Of a stretch of DNA of 64,000 nt, positions 8,358 through 16,804 are shown in pieces (within the stretch, counting starts at the first letter, position 1; each line of letters begins with the position of its first letter). The notes under the pieces were generated by a model. That model was not told the origin of the DNA. It saw only the letters and a list, made by a program, of their open reading frames with translations, and searched no databases. This DNA comes from Butyrivibrio sp. (GTDB taxonomy: Bacteria > Bacillota > Clostridia > Lachnospirales > Lachnospiraceae): the NCBI GenBank assembly GCA_015056575.1, contig SVGA01000013.1, positions 36,714 through 100,713 on the forward strand, read 5' to 3'. A program made the position numbers and the translations under genes.

Positions 8358-11300
8358 TTAATATATTCTGTACCTTATCTTCTGCTCGTCAGTCAGCTCC
8401 GCGCCCTCGAACTGCTCGTAGAAGAAGTCTACGAGCTCCTCCATGGAGCGCACCTTATACTTGAACACATAGTAATTATCGGAGCAGATTACCGCGTTGC
8501 TGGCAGGGATGTATATGTTTCCTGAGGGAATGTAATGAAGGAAGCCGCTATCATTCAGATCAATGATCCACATATCACTAATCTCACTGATGGTAACCAT
8601 ATTTGAGGCAATATCATGATCGACATATGTAATAGCTCTCATCTGCACATCGGATATGAAGGTGTACTCTCCTCTGTCCAGATCGTAAACCTTGAATAAC
8701 TTATCCTGCCCCTGCAAAAATAGCAATTTGTCATCCTCAGAGAATTTAATCAGGCTTTCATAATTATCACCGTAATAATCAAGTTCCCGAATCACGCTGT
8801 TTTTGCCGGTATCGATAATTCTCATCTTTCCATCGCTGCAGCTGACCGCAATGTATTTTCCATCCTGACTTGCGCCAATATCTCTGACAAAGTAATCGCT
8901 GTTGTATTCTGTCCATTCACCGCTTTCAATGTCCAATCCAAGTACTACACCTTTATAGTTCCTGCCAATGACTCTTTTCCCATCATCAACTAAAGAGAGT
9001 TGAGAAAAAGAATATTCATATTCATATCCATCATAAGAACAATGGCGTACCACACTATTGGACGCAAGATCAACCACGTAGTAATCATGATCATCATAAT
9101 ACAAAAGGTGTCTGCCGTCCTCACTGATCACCAAATGAGACCGTTCAAACTCATCTATAAAAGTAATCTCCTCTGTCTGTCCTGTACTGATTGTGTACTG
9201 ATATATCGACGGCATACCTTCCCTGAATATGACAATTGTATCTTCATCCTTATAGAAAGCATTACAGGAATAATTAAGATGATCATACGAAATGCTTGTT
9301 ATCTCTCGTCCGCTTTCTGTATCATAGACATGAATATAACTCGTCTTATCAGTACCCAAATCGTACGTTACAGCAATGAAAGTTTTCCCTGACGGACTTG
9401 AAACAGTATAATTAACTGTATTCTCGCACCTTTCATAATCCACCCTTTCGGAATCGGGCAAAAGAGACATCACCACCAGGTTAGGTGAATAGGAATCACG
9501 GGCTATCAGATGACTTTTTCCATAATAGTAATCCCGCAGGGCTTCGGAGGTAAAATAATGCTCATTTGCTGAAGAAGGGTCACCTGTTCTGCTGTGTATA
9601 TACAGTATTGTTCCGTCAGCAATTCCTACCAACATCTTGTCCGTATCCTCAAGCAGAGTTATTTTTTCAATGCCAAAGGGGGCTGTATATTCTAACTTAA
9701 TCTCTCCGGTATCAAGATCAAGATTAAACAGTCTGGCGCCTGACGTTACCACAAGGTCTTTTTCCTCTCCATTATTATCCTCATAGATTCTTGAGCTTAC
9801 GGTCACATCTGTATGTGCACCATATTTAGAATATGATATGTTATACTCCAATTCCTTACAAAAGATCTCATCTCCTGTATTCAAGTCAAATTTTTGTACA
9901 TATATCTTTTCATGAGAGAAGATGTCGGCAGAAGCAACTACAAGATTGTTATCCGCAGTAAAATCACAATCAACAACATATACTTCTTTTACATCAAATT
10001 CAGTAAAGGCACCGGTATTAATGTTTATCAGATTAATGATTGCGGGATTCTCGCTCATATTTTCCCACTGATTAACCAGCAAAAGGCTGTAATCAGAGTT
10101 AAAATGCGCATGATCTACATCAAAAGCTTTCTCTTCTTTTTGAGGATATTTCCCAACAAGGCTTCCATCAGATAGGTCATAAATTTCCAGTCGGCCGTCA
10201 TCAGACCATGTATCCCTCGCCACCGCTGCATATTTGTTATTATCATCAATATATGCATCAGTACTTTCTTCATCTCCGAAACTCACCTCATAAACAGCAT
10301 TCCCTTCTTCATCGAAAGCTGCCAGAGATTTTTCAGAGACAGCTATCATATGTCCGTTGTTTTCACCCACTGCATACACATCATTCTTACTGCCTTCTAT
10401 AACTTCCGGATTTCGCTTTATAATACGCTTGCCGCCGGTAAGGTCCCACCAGTACACGCCATGGTCGGTATCAAAGGATACCAGTCTGCTTTCATCATTA
10501 TTGACCTTAAAACCCTGCAACGGCAGATCATGCCTTAGGATTTTATCGTAAACAAGCCTGTTCCCGGAATCATAAGAATCAGTTGCTTTCTCCAAAGCAT
10601 AAATGCAGTCGCTGACCAGGGGCCTTTCTTTTCCGTTGACAGGAAGACCTTCCATGGCCAAAAGACCTGCCGTCTGCCTATCACCCGTTTCCAGGGCATC
10701 AATAGACTTTTCAGCCAGTACCTTTGACTCTTTTATCAGCATTGTCTGGTAATTCTCATTGATCCTGCGAAGATTGTAGGCGTTATAGATTGCAAAAGCT
10801 ATTGAAAGCGCTGCCACACCGGCTATAATGGCCATGCTGCGCCGCACAACGCGCTCTTTGTGGCGCTGCTTAAGATCGTCGTAGTCGCAGCCAAGGATTG
10901 CTGCCACAAGACGAAGTGATTCGGATTTGATTTTCTTCTGAATTTCGCGTCTGCTGTCTCCCCTGACATCCGCGGCAAGTGGCTCAACAGGATTTCCCTC
11001 ATCATCAACAAGCAGCTGCGGCGGAAAAGCTTCCGAAGGCTCACCCTCCGCAAGGACGGCCAGAACTTTTTCCCTGCCATGCATGGCAATGAAGGTATCT
11101 ATCTCTTTCATGACCCAGTAGGACTCTTTGGTCTGCGGCGTGCAGATGACAACAAGATGCTCCGACTCAGACAGCGCCTGCTCAATATTGCTGCCAAGCT
11201 CGCTTCCTATCTGCAACTCTTCCTGATCCCTGAAAACCCTGGTGATTCTCCTTTTCCCGATTTCCTTCTGAATCTTTCTCGGAATTCTGCAGGTCTCCAG

Positions 11301-11375
11301 CGCCCTGTGGATCCCCTTTGCCACAAATTTGTCTTTCTCAAGATGTCTGTAGCTGACAAACGCATCATATTTCAT
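8358..11375 (-). CDS. TIR domain / transmembrane / beta-propeller protein (upstream paralogue)
   Basis: 1005 residues, exactly the same length as its neighbour at 5181-8198, starting at ATG 11375 after GGGGGAG. The architecture is identical: N-terminal TIR domain with YDAFVSYR and the conserved WVMKE glutamate, a single membrane helix near residue 185, then a long beta-propeller. The first ~270 residues differ from the twin at only a few positions, while the propeller has diverged strongly with many substitutions but few length changes. The stop is TAA, with a GC-rich palindrome within 30 bases. Either a recent duplication with fast-changing sensor halves or gene conversion of the effector half would give this pattern. 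Confidence 0.85.
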   Translation of the reverse strand: MKYDAFVSYRHLEKDKFVAKGIHRALETCRIPRKIQKEIGKRRITRVFRDQEELQIGSELGSNIEQALSESEHLVVICTPQTKESYWVMKEIDTFIAMHGREKVLAVLAEGEPSEAFPPQLLVDDEGNPVEPLAADVRGDSRREIQKKIKSESLRLVAAILGCDYDDLKQRHKERVVRRSMAIIAGVAALSIAFAIYNAYNLRRINENYQTMLIKESKVLAEKSIDALETGDRQTAGLLAMEGLPVNGKERPLVSDCIYALEKATDSYDSGNRLVYDKILRHDLPLQGFKVNNDESRLVSFDTDHGVYWWDLTGGKRIIKRNPEVIEGSKNDVYAVGENNGHMIAVSEKSLAAFDEEGNAVYEVSFGDEESTDAYIDDNNKYAAVARDTWSDDGRLEIYDLSDGSLVGKYPQKEEKAFDVDHAHFNSDYSLLLVNQWENMSENPAIINLININTGAFTEFDVKEVYVVDCDFTADNNLVVASADIFSHEKIYVQKFDLNTGDEIFCKELEYNISYSKYGAHTDVTVSSRIYEDNNGEEKDLVVTSGARLFNLDLDTGEIKLEYTAPFGIEKITLLEDTDKMLVGIADGTILYIHSRTGDPSSANEHYFTSEALRDYYYGKSHLIARDSYSPNLVVMSLLPDSERVDYERCENTVNYTVSSPSGKTFIAVTYDLGTDKTSYIHVYDTESGREITSISYDHLNYSCNAFYKDEDTIVIFREGMPSIYQYTISTGQTEEITFIDEFERSHLVISEDGRHLLYYDDHDYYVVDLASNSVVRHCSYDGYEYEYSFSQLSLVDDGKRVIGRNYKGVVLGLDIESGEWTEYNSDYFVRDIGASQDGKYIAVSCSDGKMRIIDTGKNSVIRELDYYGDNYESLIKFSEDDKLLFLQGQDKLFKVYDLDRGEYTFISDVQMRAITYVDHDIASNMVTISEISDMWIIDLNDSGFLHYIPSGNIYIPASNAVICSDNYYVFKYKVRSMEELVDFFYEQFEGAELTDEQKIRYRIY

Positions 11376-11462
11376 ATTCGCATCTCCCCCAACTGATTGA
11401 ATAAACCAAGAATAGTGTATCATTAAACGCAATAAAAATCAGAAGGTATTTCGAGCACTAGA

Positions 11463-11497
11463 AGGTCCCCGGGGACGGAGTCATGGGCTCTTTTTTC
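11463..11497. repeat. GC-rich palindromic repeat, copy 3
   Basis: GGTCCCCGGGGAC followed by GGAGTCATGGGCTC and six T. Almost identical to the first half of the copy at 8286-8339, and in the same position relative to the TIR gene start. Confidence 0.75.
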
Positions 11498-11501
11498 GCA
11501 T

Positions 11502-11535
11502 AAAAAATGGCTACAGTCCATTGAACTGTAACCAT
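11502..11535 (-). terminator. Hairpin with T-run on the minus strand
   Basis: ATGGCTACAGT (11507-11517) pairs with ACTGTAACCAT (11525-11535), an 11-bp stem with one G-U wobble. On the minus strand it is followed by a run of six T. It would stop transcription reaching the TIR gene from the right, although no gene ends just there. Confidence 0.6.
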
Positions 11536-11540
11536 TTATG

Positions 11541-11820
11541 TGTGGTCTCATAAGAAACATATAGCCCGTCAACCGCTAACGCATGCTGATTCGGCCATGG
11601 AATGTAGCCGGGTACTCCGAAGGAGCACAATGAACATCATATCACCCAATTCTTAAGATTTACCGTCGAAATTTCTTAAGATTTCTAAAGAATTACAATT
11701 GCATTTTTAATTGTTTTCAAATGGTCCAACACAAATACTAGAAAACAGTCCCTGTGGGGGCACCCCGATAGTCCCTATGTTCACCATCAAACGATCCAGC
11801 ACTAATACTAGAAAGCCTGG
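11541..11820. other. Gene-free stretch with small hairpins and a diverged direct repeat
   Basis: No credible ORF on either strand. On the minus strand a hairpin GTGCTCC-TTC-GGAGTAC is followed by GC-rich sequence and, about 100 bases on, by the terminator at 11502-11535, so a short structured RNA is possible but unproven. At 11720-11815 two diverged direct copies of about 28 bp share the block AATACTAGAAA. Confidence 0.3.
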
Positions 11821-12018
11821 GCCCCATGATTTTCACCGATGCAAATGTGTAATTTTTCCAAAATTCCTCTATTTTTGGAAATATCTTCTCCACTATTCAT
11901 TGATTTTTCCAAAATAAATACCTTCAGGCTGTAAAAGAGTTGAATTTGGAAAAAAATGCTCTATCCCTTTGGAATTATTTCCAAAATAAAAAGTCCAATC
12001 TCAAAACGGTCTCCTGAC
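11821..12018 (+). repeat. ~195-bp dispersed element, copy A
   Basis: Matches the reverse complement of 18472-18667 over its whole length. Shared blocks in order are ATGATTTTCACCGATG, AAATATCTTCT, CTATTCATTG, GAATTTGGAAAAAA, TGGAATTATTTCCAAAAT and CAAAACGGTC. At its right end it runs into a GC-rich palindromic repeat (12008-12035), as does the other copy. It has no ORF with a ribosome binding site and no transposase. It may be a MITE-like element or a conserved non-coding unit. Confidence 0.7.
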
Positions 12019-12035
12019 TCCGTCCCCAGGGCTCA
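12008..12035. repeat. GC-rich palindromic repeat, copy 4
   Basis: GGTCTCCTGACTCCGTCCCC followed by AGGGCTCA; fused to the end of dispersed element copy A. Confidence 0.65.
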
Positions 12036-12039
12036 CCTG

Positions 12040-12205
12040 CGCCTCAAAAGCCCCCGACAGACAGACCAGCCCACCAGAAGCCACCACAGCCCAGCAAAGC
12101 CCCCGCCTCCCTCATAGAACCACCTCGGCTCAAGCCCCTAGCTTCCTCCCAAAACTGCCTCCTCGCTCCCCTCAAAAAGCTCTAAAAAAGCCCTCAAAAA
12201 ACCGC
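12040..12205. other. Pyrimidine/adenine tract almost without G on the plus strand
   Basis: About 165 bases made mostly of C, A and T on the plus strand, so the minus strand is G-rich. It has no convincing gene; a 23-codon minus-strand ORF inside it lacks a clear ribosome binding site. It precedes the hsp20 terminator. The cause of the skew is unknown. Confidence 0.4.
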
Positions 12206-12209
12206 ATAA

Positions 12210-12249
12210 AAATGCCCTCCACTACTATATGAGCAGTGGAGGGCTTTAC
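12210..12249 (-). terminator. Intrinsic terminator of hsp20
   Basis: GCCCTCCACT and AGTGGAGGGC form a 10-bp stem. On the minus strand it is followed by ATTTTT and lies 16 bases after the hsp20 stop codon. Confidence 0.85.
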
Positions 12250-12264
12250 AGGTGTAACTATGCA

Positions 12265-12729
12265 TCAGCCTTCAATGGCTATCAGATTCTTCTCCGGAAT
12301 CTTCTTCTCCATGGCCTTTTTAGGAATCGTCAGATTGAGAACTCCGTGCCTGTAATTGGCATCGATATCTGCTTTCTCAACATTCTCGCCAACGTAGAAG
12401 CTTCTCGACATCGATCCGGCGTAACGCTCCTGCCTGAGGAGTTTGCCCTTCTTGTTGTTCTCATCCTTATCCATGTTCTTCGAAGCACTGATGGTGATGT
12501 AGCCGTTATCAAGTTCTACAGTGATGTCCTCTTTCTTGAATCCGGGAAGGTCTACCGAAATCTCGTAGTTATCATCCTTCTCCCGGATATCGGTCTTCAT
12601 CATCCTTGCCGCTTTCCTGCCATAGAGTTTACGCTCCATGTCGTGTTCCATGTTGTCAAATTCCTTCATGTACGGGAATCCAAACAGGTCATCGATAAAA
12701 TTCTCTTCAAAAATACTAGGTGCTAACAT
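12265..12729 (-). CDS. hsp20: Small heat shock protein, Hsp20/alpha-crystallin family
   Basis: 154 residues with an alpha-crystallin domain at about residues 43-145: YEISVDLPGFKKEDI, YITISASK and GVLNLTIPK are the hallmark strands. It is an ATP-independent holdase chaperone of the cytoplasm that binds unfolding proteins. The ATG at 12729 follows an AAAGGAGG site. The N-terminal SIFEENFIDDLFGFP and the C-terminal I-x-I-like tail fit the family. It is transcribed alone, from a promoter overlapped by a perfect CIRCE operator, so HrcA repression relieved by heat is expected. Confidence 0.95.
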   Translation of the reverse strand: MLAPSIFEENFIDDLFGFPYMKEFDNMEHDMERKLYGRKAARMMKTDIREKDDNYEISVDLPGFKKEDITVELDNGYITISASKNMDKDENNKKGKLLRQERYAGSMSRSFYVGENVEKADIDANYRHGVLNLTIPKKAMEKKIPEKNLIAIEG

Positions 12730-12850
12730 AATGCTTACCTCCTTTGCACAAAAACAATTTGTTAACTGTTATTGAGCATTGGGACGGAGGGGTTGGATCA
12801 TTGGAACCTCTAAGTCCTAACGGTCTTCTCTGTTCCTTTGTTCTACTTAT

Positions 12851-12892
12851 GGTATAACACCGGAATTAGCACTCGTCAATAGAGAGTGCTAA
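12851..12892 (-). promoter_or_regulatory. CIRCE operator overlapping a sigma-A promoter for hsp20
   Basis: TTAGCACTC-N9-GAGTGCTAA at 12866-12892 is a perfect match to the CIRCE consensus bound by the repressor HrcA. On the minus strand a -35 TTGACG (12874-12879) lies inside it and is followed after 17 bases by TATACC (12851-12856). HrcA binding would block the -35 region directly. Confidence 0.92.
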
Positions 12893-13078
12893 TCTAGATA
12901 AAAAGATATTGCTACATCCAATACAAAATTAATATCCATCAGGTTCTTTTCTCTCCAAAACCGAGAAATAAAGTACCCTATTCTCCTCAACCGGTGATGT
13001 AAACAGAACCCCAATTGCCTTAAGATATCATTAACTAAATGCACCCACACACCCAATTAGAAATGCGGAGGAACACCC

Positions 13079-13492
13079 ATGTATGATATGAGAACAAGAG
13101 AAATACAGGAAGCTATTGAGGCTGCTGACGTGGCACTTGAGCATCTTGAGAGAGCAAGAAGATGCCTTTCCAGTGCAAGTGGCTGGGGATTGTTTGATAC
13201 TCTTGGCGGCGGGTTTATCAGCGGTCTTATAAAACACAGCAAAATGAATGATGCCGAGGAAGAAATCGATCTGGCCAAACAAGCTCTGGCCAGATTTTCC
13301 AAAGAACTCAGAGATGTAGATGGCTACTCATCTGTACACATTAATGGTTTTCTCACTTTTGGAGATCTTTTCTGCGATGGATTTTTGATGGATGTAATAG
13401 TCCAGTCGCAGATTGGAAAAGCTAAGCGCGAGTGTGAAAATGCCATAGATCAGGTCACAAATATACGAAATGACTTACAAAGAATGTTGTAA
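13079..13492 (+). CDS. Uncharacterised soluble helical protein
   Basis: 137 residues, preceded by GCGGAGGA. Amphipathic helices rich in Glu, Ala and Arg flank a glycine-rich centre (WGLFDTLGGGFISGLIKHSK). Related hypothetical proteins with this centre occur in Firmicutes, but I know no function. No signal peptide or clear membrane helix. A second ATG 9 bases downstream is an alternative start. It stands alone between the hsp20 promoter region and a tiny regulator-like gene. Confidence 0.6.
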   Translation: MYDMRTREIQEAIEAADVALEHLERARRCLSSASGWGLFDTLGGGFISGLIKHSKMNDAEEEIDLAKQALARFSKELRDVDGYSSVHINGFLTFGDLFCDGFLMDVIVQSQIGKAKRECENAIDQVTNIRNDLQRML

Positions 13493-13620
13493 AACCGATT
13501 TTATGGAATCTTTATTTTTCAGAAACATTTCTAACACACTGAAACGATAAGCTTTTTACATCGGTTAAAGAGATACTGATCGATACCAAAAACAAAAAAC
13601 ATTCAAAGGGGATTATTATT

Positions 13621-13839
13621 ATGGGAGTATTAGAAGCTGGAATAGCAGAATATGTCGGAAATCACACACGAAGATTTGGATATCCACCAACAGTTGAGGA
13701 ACTTGTAAGTACGTTCGGTTTCATAAACATCATGAGATCAATGTTCTATGTGCTCAATCTGTTCAGGATTGGAATGATAAGAAATTCGCTGTTCTTCGGG
13801 ACAAGTGATTTAAGAATGATCTCTGTAAAAACAAAATAA
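13621..13839 (+). CDS. 72-aa protein with LexA-like winged-helix start
   Basis: Starts at ATG 13621 after an AAAGGGG site. Residues about 8-30 (IAEYVGNHTRRFGYPPTVEE) resemble the first helices of the LexA DNA-binding domain, in which a YPPT/S-x-x-E stretch opens the recognition helix. The remainder is a hydrophobic helical stretch and a short basic tail, with no protease domain. It may be a small DNA-binding protein or a degenerate relic. A strong terminator follows 16 bases after the stop. Confidence 0.5.
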   Translation: MGVLEAGIAEYVGNHTRRFGYPPTVEELVSTFGFINIMRSMFYVLNLFRIGMIRNSLFFGTSDLRMISVKTK

Positions 13840-13855
13840 CCATATGTAAATTCAA

Positions 13856-13894
13856 GGCTGAAAAGTCGCTGCAAATCCGGACTTTTCAGCCTTT
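13856..13894. terminator. Strong intrinsic terminator
   Basis: GGCTGAAAAGTC and GACTTTTCAGCC form a perfect 12-bp stem with a 12-nt loop, followed by TTT. It lies between the convergent 72-aa gene and the reductase gene and can serve both. Confidence 0.88.
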
Positions 13895-13905
13895 ATCATT
13901 ATCTT

Positions 13906-14541
13906 TTACTTAAACATCGCAGCTCCCATTTCAAAGGCTTTCCTGCACTCTTCCGGAAAAACTGTATCATGCCTTTTCTGCTTGGCATCAGGATCAAACA
14001 TTGTCCAGGGCCAGTCAGTCTTGCTGTAATCCTTAAGTTGCAGAGTATCTCCGCTGATCAGAACCTCAGTAGGCCCAACAAATGTGTTCAGAGTCTGCTG
14101 ATAGCTTCCAATGAGCTCTTTATACATCGAGTCCGGAGCATTACTTGTCATCACAAGCAGAACCGGTATGGGATGCTCATTGCAGCAAGGGTTCTCCATG
14201 TTATAGGTCAGATTCTGGAAGATCAGTCTTTCATACAATGCCCTGAAAGAAGCTGTGAGATTTGACAGGTAATTGGGTGATCCTATGATCAGTCCGTCTG
14301 ATTCCCGTATTGCATCCAGCACCTGTGTAAGCCCGTCCCTGCATATGCAGTGTCCCTTGAACTGCTCTTTCTTGCAGCCAAAGCAGGAAATACAGCCGGT
14401 ATACTTTTCCAGTCTGAAGAGATCAAAACGCACGATCTCTGCCCCCACGCTTTCAGCGCCTTTAGAAGCCTCCGTAAGAATGGTATCCGTGTTCCATCCC
14501 TTTCTCGGTCCCGCATTAACTACAACGATCTTCTTGCCCAT
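13906..14541 (-). CDS. Flavodoxin-like NAD(P)H-dependent oxidoreductase (iron-sulfur flavoprotein type)
   Basis: 211 residues with an N-terminal Rossmann-like flavodoxin fold (KIVVVNAGPRKGWNTDTI, an FMN phosphate loop) and GSPNYLSNLTASFRALYERL around the flavin. A cysteine cluster CISCFGCKK...CICRDG at about residues 50-70 is the place where iron-sulfur flavoproteins of anaerobes carry their cluster. Probably reduces small organic electron acceptors or oxygen species with FMN. The start has a GGAGGAGG site. It stands as a single gene with a terminator after it. Confidence 0.85.
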   Translation of the reverse strand: MGKKIVVVNAGPRKGWNTDTILTEASKGAESVGAEIVRFDLFRLEKYTGCISCFGCKKEQFKGHCICRDGLTQVLDAIRESDGLIIGSPNYLSNLTASFRALYERLIFQNLTYNMENPCCNEHPIPVLLVMTSNAPDSMYKELIGSYQQTLNTFVGPTEVLISGDTLQLKDYSKTDWPWTMFDPDAKQKRHDTVFPEECRKAFEMGAAMFK

Positions 14542-14663
14542 AGAAATACCTCCTCCTTATCTATATTACTCATGCTTTTGTACAGCCTTTTCTAAACCCC
14601 CTATCTTTTTGGAAAAGAGCTATCGAGGTACTTAAATGTTATGTGGATTTCCATATACTCTTC

Positions 14664-15197
14664 TTAATACCTGTCAACGCTGATCCCAAGGCATCTCATA
14701 ATCCTCAACTCATCAAGCGCATCATTATAGGCATTATGCGTTTCCGTATAGTCCGCCACATCAAGCATCCTAAGCATCGCTTCCACGCCATAGCCACGCT
14801 TTAATTTGCCATTTCTACAGCAATCTGCATCGACAGGAATTGCAGAATTATAATTCCTGTTGGCTGCTATCCTCATTATATCAAACCAGTCATATTGGTG
14901 AAGTTCAGGCAAGTGGCTTCGGTCAAAACTTGCATTATACGCGAATATGCTTGTTACACCGTACCTGTCCAGCAAATCTTTCAGGTCCCGTATAACCTTG
15001 TTCCTGTTATTTGTAAAATCAGCATCAACACAATCCAGCTCATCCGCATACATTGCAGGCTTATGACATGCCGGTTCCACAATATAGTATTTCCCATCCA
15101 CCCTGGTAAAAGAGCTGTCGTCAGCAATAACAACTCCTATGGACATTACCTCATTGCTGTATGTTGTTTCTGTATCAATCACGGCAAAATGCGCCAT
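14664..15197 (-). CDS. DEDDh 3'-5' exonuclease (DnaQ-like)
   Basis: About 177 residues from ATG 15197, which follows AAGAGG; an in-frame upstream ATG at 15233 lacks a site. Motifs of DnaQ-type exonucleases are visible: VIDTETT (Exo I, Asp and Glu), NASFDRSHL (Exo II Asp) and HNAYNDALDE (Exo III His and Asp). No polymerase or BRCT domain is attached. It probably trims DNA or RNA 3' ends; the exact substrate is unknown. Confidence 0.85.
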   Translation of the reverse strand: MAHFAVIDTETTYSNEVMSIGVVIADDSSFTRVDGKYYIVEPACHKPAMYADELDCVDADFTNNRNKVIRDLKDLLDRYGVTSIFAYNASFDRSHLPELHQYDWFDIMRIAANRNYNSAIPVDADCCRNGKLKRGYGVEAMLRMLDVADYTETHNAYNDALDELRIMRCLGISVDRY

Positions 15198-15595
15198 AAT
15201 AAGCCTCTTTCTTTCGATTATTAACTTCTGCATGCAAAAGAGCCAGTGGCTACCTTCATTTGAACGGAGATGTTATTTCAATGAATATTTTTCATATACC
15301 CACGTCATTCTCAAGGAGTAGACCGCTTAAAGGGTTCTTTGCTTGTTTTCCAAATACCTACTCGGATTATACCATACTTGTATTTGGACAAAAGCTGCCG
15401 TTCTTGCCCGTTCTCGGTATCGGGGTTATATCTGGATATAGATGCCAGATAGATTAATTTAATACGCAAATTCGTCCAGATTCCAAAGCCATAACCTGGC
15501 GATTCCGGCATTTATCAGCGTTAAGATTTTTAGTATTATTTATTACAAGAAAACAAACTGGGTTTAGACATCAAATGAATGGAGGAAGCAATGAA
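15198..15595. other. Gene-free gap
   Basis: No ORF with a ribosome binding site and no strong hairpin was found. Short ORFs on both strands here lack start signals. It contains the promoter regions of the divergent exonuclease and membrane protein genes. Confidence 0.4.
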
Positions 15596-16363
15596 ATGAG
15601 TCTATTATATAATTCTGAAAATCTTGGTGCGTGGTCACTAGTTGTTATTCTTTCCACATTTTTTATAGAACTTCTTTCTGTAATAGTGATACGCATCTAT
15701 TACCAACGCAAACGTACTAAAACTATCGACTTAACAGAAGATCAAATGCACGAATTATCTTACAAGTTTGCTTATGAACCGGAATACTATGTTAATTCTG
15801 TCATGAGTGCAATATGTACCAATACCTGCATACTCGGAGCTATATCTTGCTATAAGTGGCTCTTGTCAAAGTCAATATTGAAAGACTATCAAAGTCTTAT
15901 TTTCATTGCCTTAATCATAGTTGCAATACTATGTAACAATTTTCTTGATAAGAATTTTGTTAATAAACTCTGGCTAAATGATTCTTCAGGAAATGAAAAG
16001 TACCTCACCAAGAATGTGCGTCTTTTAAGTTCTCTCAGCATTTTTGTGATAGTAATACTAATGGCAATCCCACACGGAATCAGTAATTACACGGACGATA
16101 TCATCTTTATAGCTACGCTGATACTTGGAAAGTTTATTTATTTTGACTCTACTTGGACAAGTATAAAAAAAGATTTCGGAGATGCGTTCAAAACGTGGAG
16201 AAGTATAGCTTTATCACTGTTGTTGAGTTTTATACTTATTATTTCTGGCAGTTTATATGGGATACTGACTTCTGATAATCTGATATTTTCACTGTTTATT
16301 CTTTATGTACTACAAATTTTGCTTACAGTTGTGATGCACAAAATCTGGCAAATGATAACATAA
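15596..16363 (+). CDS. Uncharacterised integral membrane protein
   Basis: About 255 residues; the ATG at 15596 is 10 bases after GGAGG, while an in-frame ATG at 15575 precedes that site. There are about seven hydrophobic segments, the first at residues 10-30, followed by a basic cytoplasmic loop (YYQRKRTKTIDL). I do not recognise the family. It is A+T-richer than its neighbours and lies convergent to the truncated BREX operon, sharing its terminator hairpin, so it may have arrived with that island. Confidence 0.6.
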   Translation: MSLLYNSENLGAWSLVVILSTFFIELLSVIVIRIYYQRKRTKTIDLTEDQMHELSYKFAYEPEYYVNSVMSAICTNTCILGAISCYKWLLSKSILKDYQSLIFIALIIVAILCNNFLDKNFVNKLWLNDSSGNEKYLTKNVRLLSSLSIFVIVILMAIPHGISNYTDDIIFIATLILGKFIYFDSTWTSIKKDFGDAFKTWRSIALSLLLSFILIISGSLYGILTSDNLIFSLFILYVLQILLTVVMHKIWQMIT

Positions 16364-16387
16364 CATATTTACATCATTATCCCACGT

Positions 16388-16427
16388 AATTACTGCGGCT
16401 TATATCAATAGCAATAAGCCGCAGTAA
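16388..16427. terminator. Perfect 14-bp hairpin containing the end of the truncated brxB frame
   Basis: ATTACTGCGGCTTA and TAAGCCGCAGTAAT pair without mismatch across a 12-nt loop. It lies between convergent genes. The last codons and TAA stop of the brxB frame fall inside it, so that reading frame ends in what looks like a former intergenic terminator. Confidence 0.75.
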
Positions 16428-16804
16428 TCATTCGCTTTACACAATTCCCAGCACATACCTAAGCATTCTATATCGTTTGTTAGTCGAAGCATCTTGGTAA
16501 CAGCCTTGTACAGGTAATCCATTCCCTTTTTCGCTTCAAACTTCACGCATTTATCCAGATACCCCTTCTCTTCCAAAATCTGAATAACCATGTCATAAAG
16601 ATCGAACTCAATTATCTGAAAACCGTCAGCCTCAGGATTGTTTTGCTTCTTAAGAGCTTGCACCTTTTCCCTGATTATCAGTTCGTCACACGGTTCATAA
16701 TCAAAAACGTAGTATCGAACTTCATTTGCAACGCCTCTATTTGCAAGGAAGTCTTCATCTGAGATTCTGTCCCAGATTTTATCTAATCTTTCTTGAAATT
16801 CCAT
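16400..16804 (-). pseudogene. brxB: BrxB (DUF1788), C-terminally truncated BREX component
   Basis: The first ~115 residues match BrxB/DUF1788: FLANRGVANEVRYYVFDY, the E-L-x-x-R-E-K segment, IIEFDLYDM and the Lys-Lys-Gly helix. BrxB is normally around 190-200 residues; here the frame switches after LRLTNDIE to an unrelated tail (CKANDYCGLLLLI) encoded by a hairpin and stops at 134 residues. The C-terminal half of the family is missing, so it is probably non-functional. It begins 1 base after brxA ends. The genes that normally follow (brxC, pglX, pglZ, brxL) are absent. Confidence 0.85.

Larger units (their letters stand above)
5181..11495 (-). repeat. Tandem duplication of a ~3.1-kb TIR gene unit
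   Basis: The units 5181-8315 and 8358-11495 are colinear. Homology extends beyond the genes: upstream flanks share long matches such as AATAAAAATCAGA and a following GC-rich palindrome with CGGAGTCATGGGCTC and a T-run. The duplicated unit thus comprises repeat, promoter region and gene. Confidence 0.8.
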
